Source: Sandaracinobacteroides sp041675905 | GTDB taxonomy: Bacteria; Pseudomonadota; Alphaproteobacteria; Sphingomonadales; Sphingomonadaceae | Assembly (NCBI GenBank): GCA_041675905.1 | Contig: JBAYSX010000015.1 | Span: 6,748 to 70,747, forward strand | DNA: 64,000 nt | Direction of reading: 5' to 3' | In this document: positions 63,937 through 64,000 of the stretch, piece after piece | Layout of the letters: every line of letters starts with the position of its first letter | Numbering within the stretch: the stretch's first letter is position 1 | The notes under the pieces: model-generated | Databases searched by the model: none | Told to the model about the DNA's origin: nothing | The model's input: only the letters and a program-made list of their open reading frames with translations | Made by a program: the position numbers and the translations under genes

Positions 63937-64000
63937 CCCCCCCCCCCCGCCCACAAAAAAAACATTAGTCGCGAGCGCCGCGGCGGGCCCCGCCCCCCCC
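63937..64000. other. Low-complexity poly-C/poly-A tail, probable contig-end artefact
   Basis: A run of C, then eight A, a short mixed segment and again a run of C reaching the last base. This is unlike anything else in the window and typical of low-quality ends. No gene is called here. Confidence 0.75.

Overview
The window is high-GC (about 60-62 % by eye), gene-dense bacterial chromosome. Gene content and order point to an alphaproteobacterium, most likely Sphingomonadales: an alpha-type SspB, the atpHAGDC order without the Fo genes, a transhydrogenase split into three genes, the fbcFBC (bc1) operon, a Tim44-domain protein, a one-helix aa3-oxidase subunit IV, and the linked set pcm-tolC-popZ-valS. 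No rRNA, tRNA, CRISPR array or insertion sequence was found. The right end (about 63937-64000) decays into homopolymers and looks like a poor-quality contig end.

Layout. 1-5818: 3' end of an Uup-type ABC-F ATPase, ilvE, a flavin reductase, a TRIC/YicG-like channel, sspB, fumC, gmk. 5823-7261: a lone Mrr-type restriction endonuclease and an ArsC-like protein, with a short atpC-like fossil between them. 7286-12018: F1-ATPase genes on the minus strand. 12252-14685: Smr, MltA and Tim44 proteins. 14853-18883: secB, murJ, trpS and a P1-family peptidase. 19113-25936 (minus): pntB/pntAB/pntAA, COX-IV, folP, then cytochrome c1, cytochrome b and Rieske protein. 26109-31772: icd, a succinate/acetate CoA-transferase and acnA. 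32073-34735: DUF1328 protein and ahpC-ahpF with two palindromes upstream. 34778-42382: purL, VOC protein, ABC-F, DEAD-box helicase, MgtC/DUF4010 protein. 42442-44925: MaoC-Pta fusion, phasin and a small unknown protein (polyhydroxyalkanoate-type context). 45281-50171: accessory stretch described below. 50241-55300 (minus): valS, popZ, tolC, pcm. 55470-57846: pgl, glk, ung. 57847-63760 (minus): ftsH, a P-type Ca2+-ATPase-like pump and a quinone oxidoreductase.

Most of the window is central metabolism and energy conservation: TCA enzymes (fumC, icd, acnA, CoA-transferase), respiratory chain (bc1, transhydrogenase, ATP synthase F1), peroxide defence (ahpCF) and sugar catabolism (pgl, glk).

The most interesting part is 45281-50171. 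A TTG-started NA37 (NdpA/YejK-type) nucleoid protein overlaps a membrane-anchored protein of unknown family. A 13-bp perfect inverted repeat, which also holds GGAACA half-sites, lies just upstream of the pair. About 1.3 kb further is an S24/LexA-like repressor whose catalytic Ser position is Ala. It has an operator-like array of CCTA/TAGG half-sites at exact 10-bp spacing, and it faces two small translationally coupled genes, one resembling phage tail-completion (DUF3168) proteins. I propose the NA37-membrane pair as a candidate undescribed two-gene system, possibly defence-related, and the repressor group as a domesticated phage-derived module. Both functions are inference.
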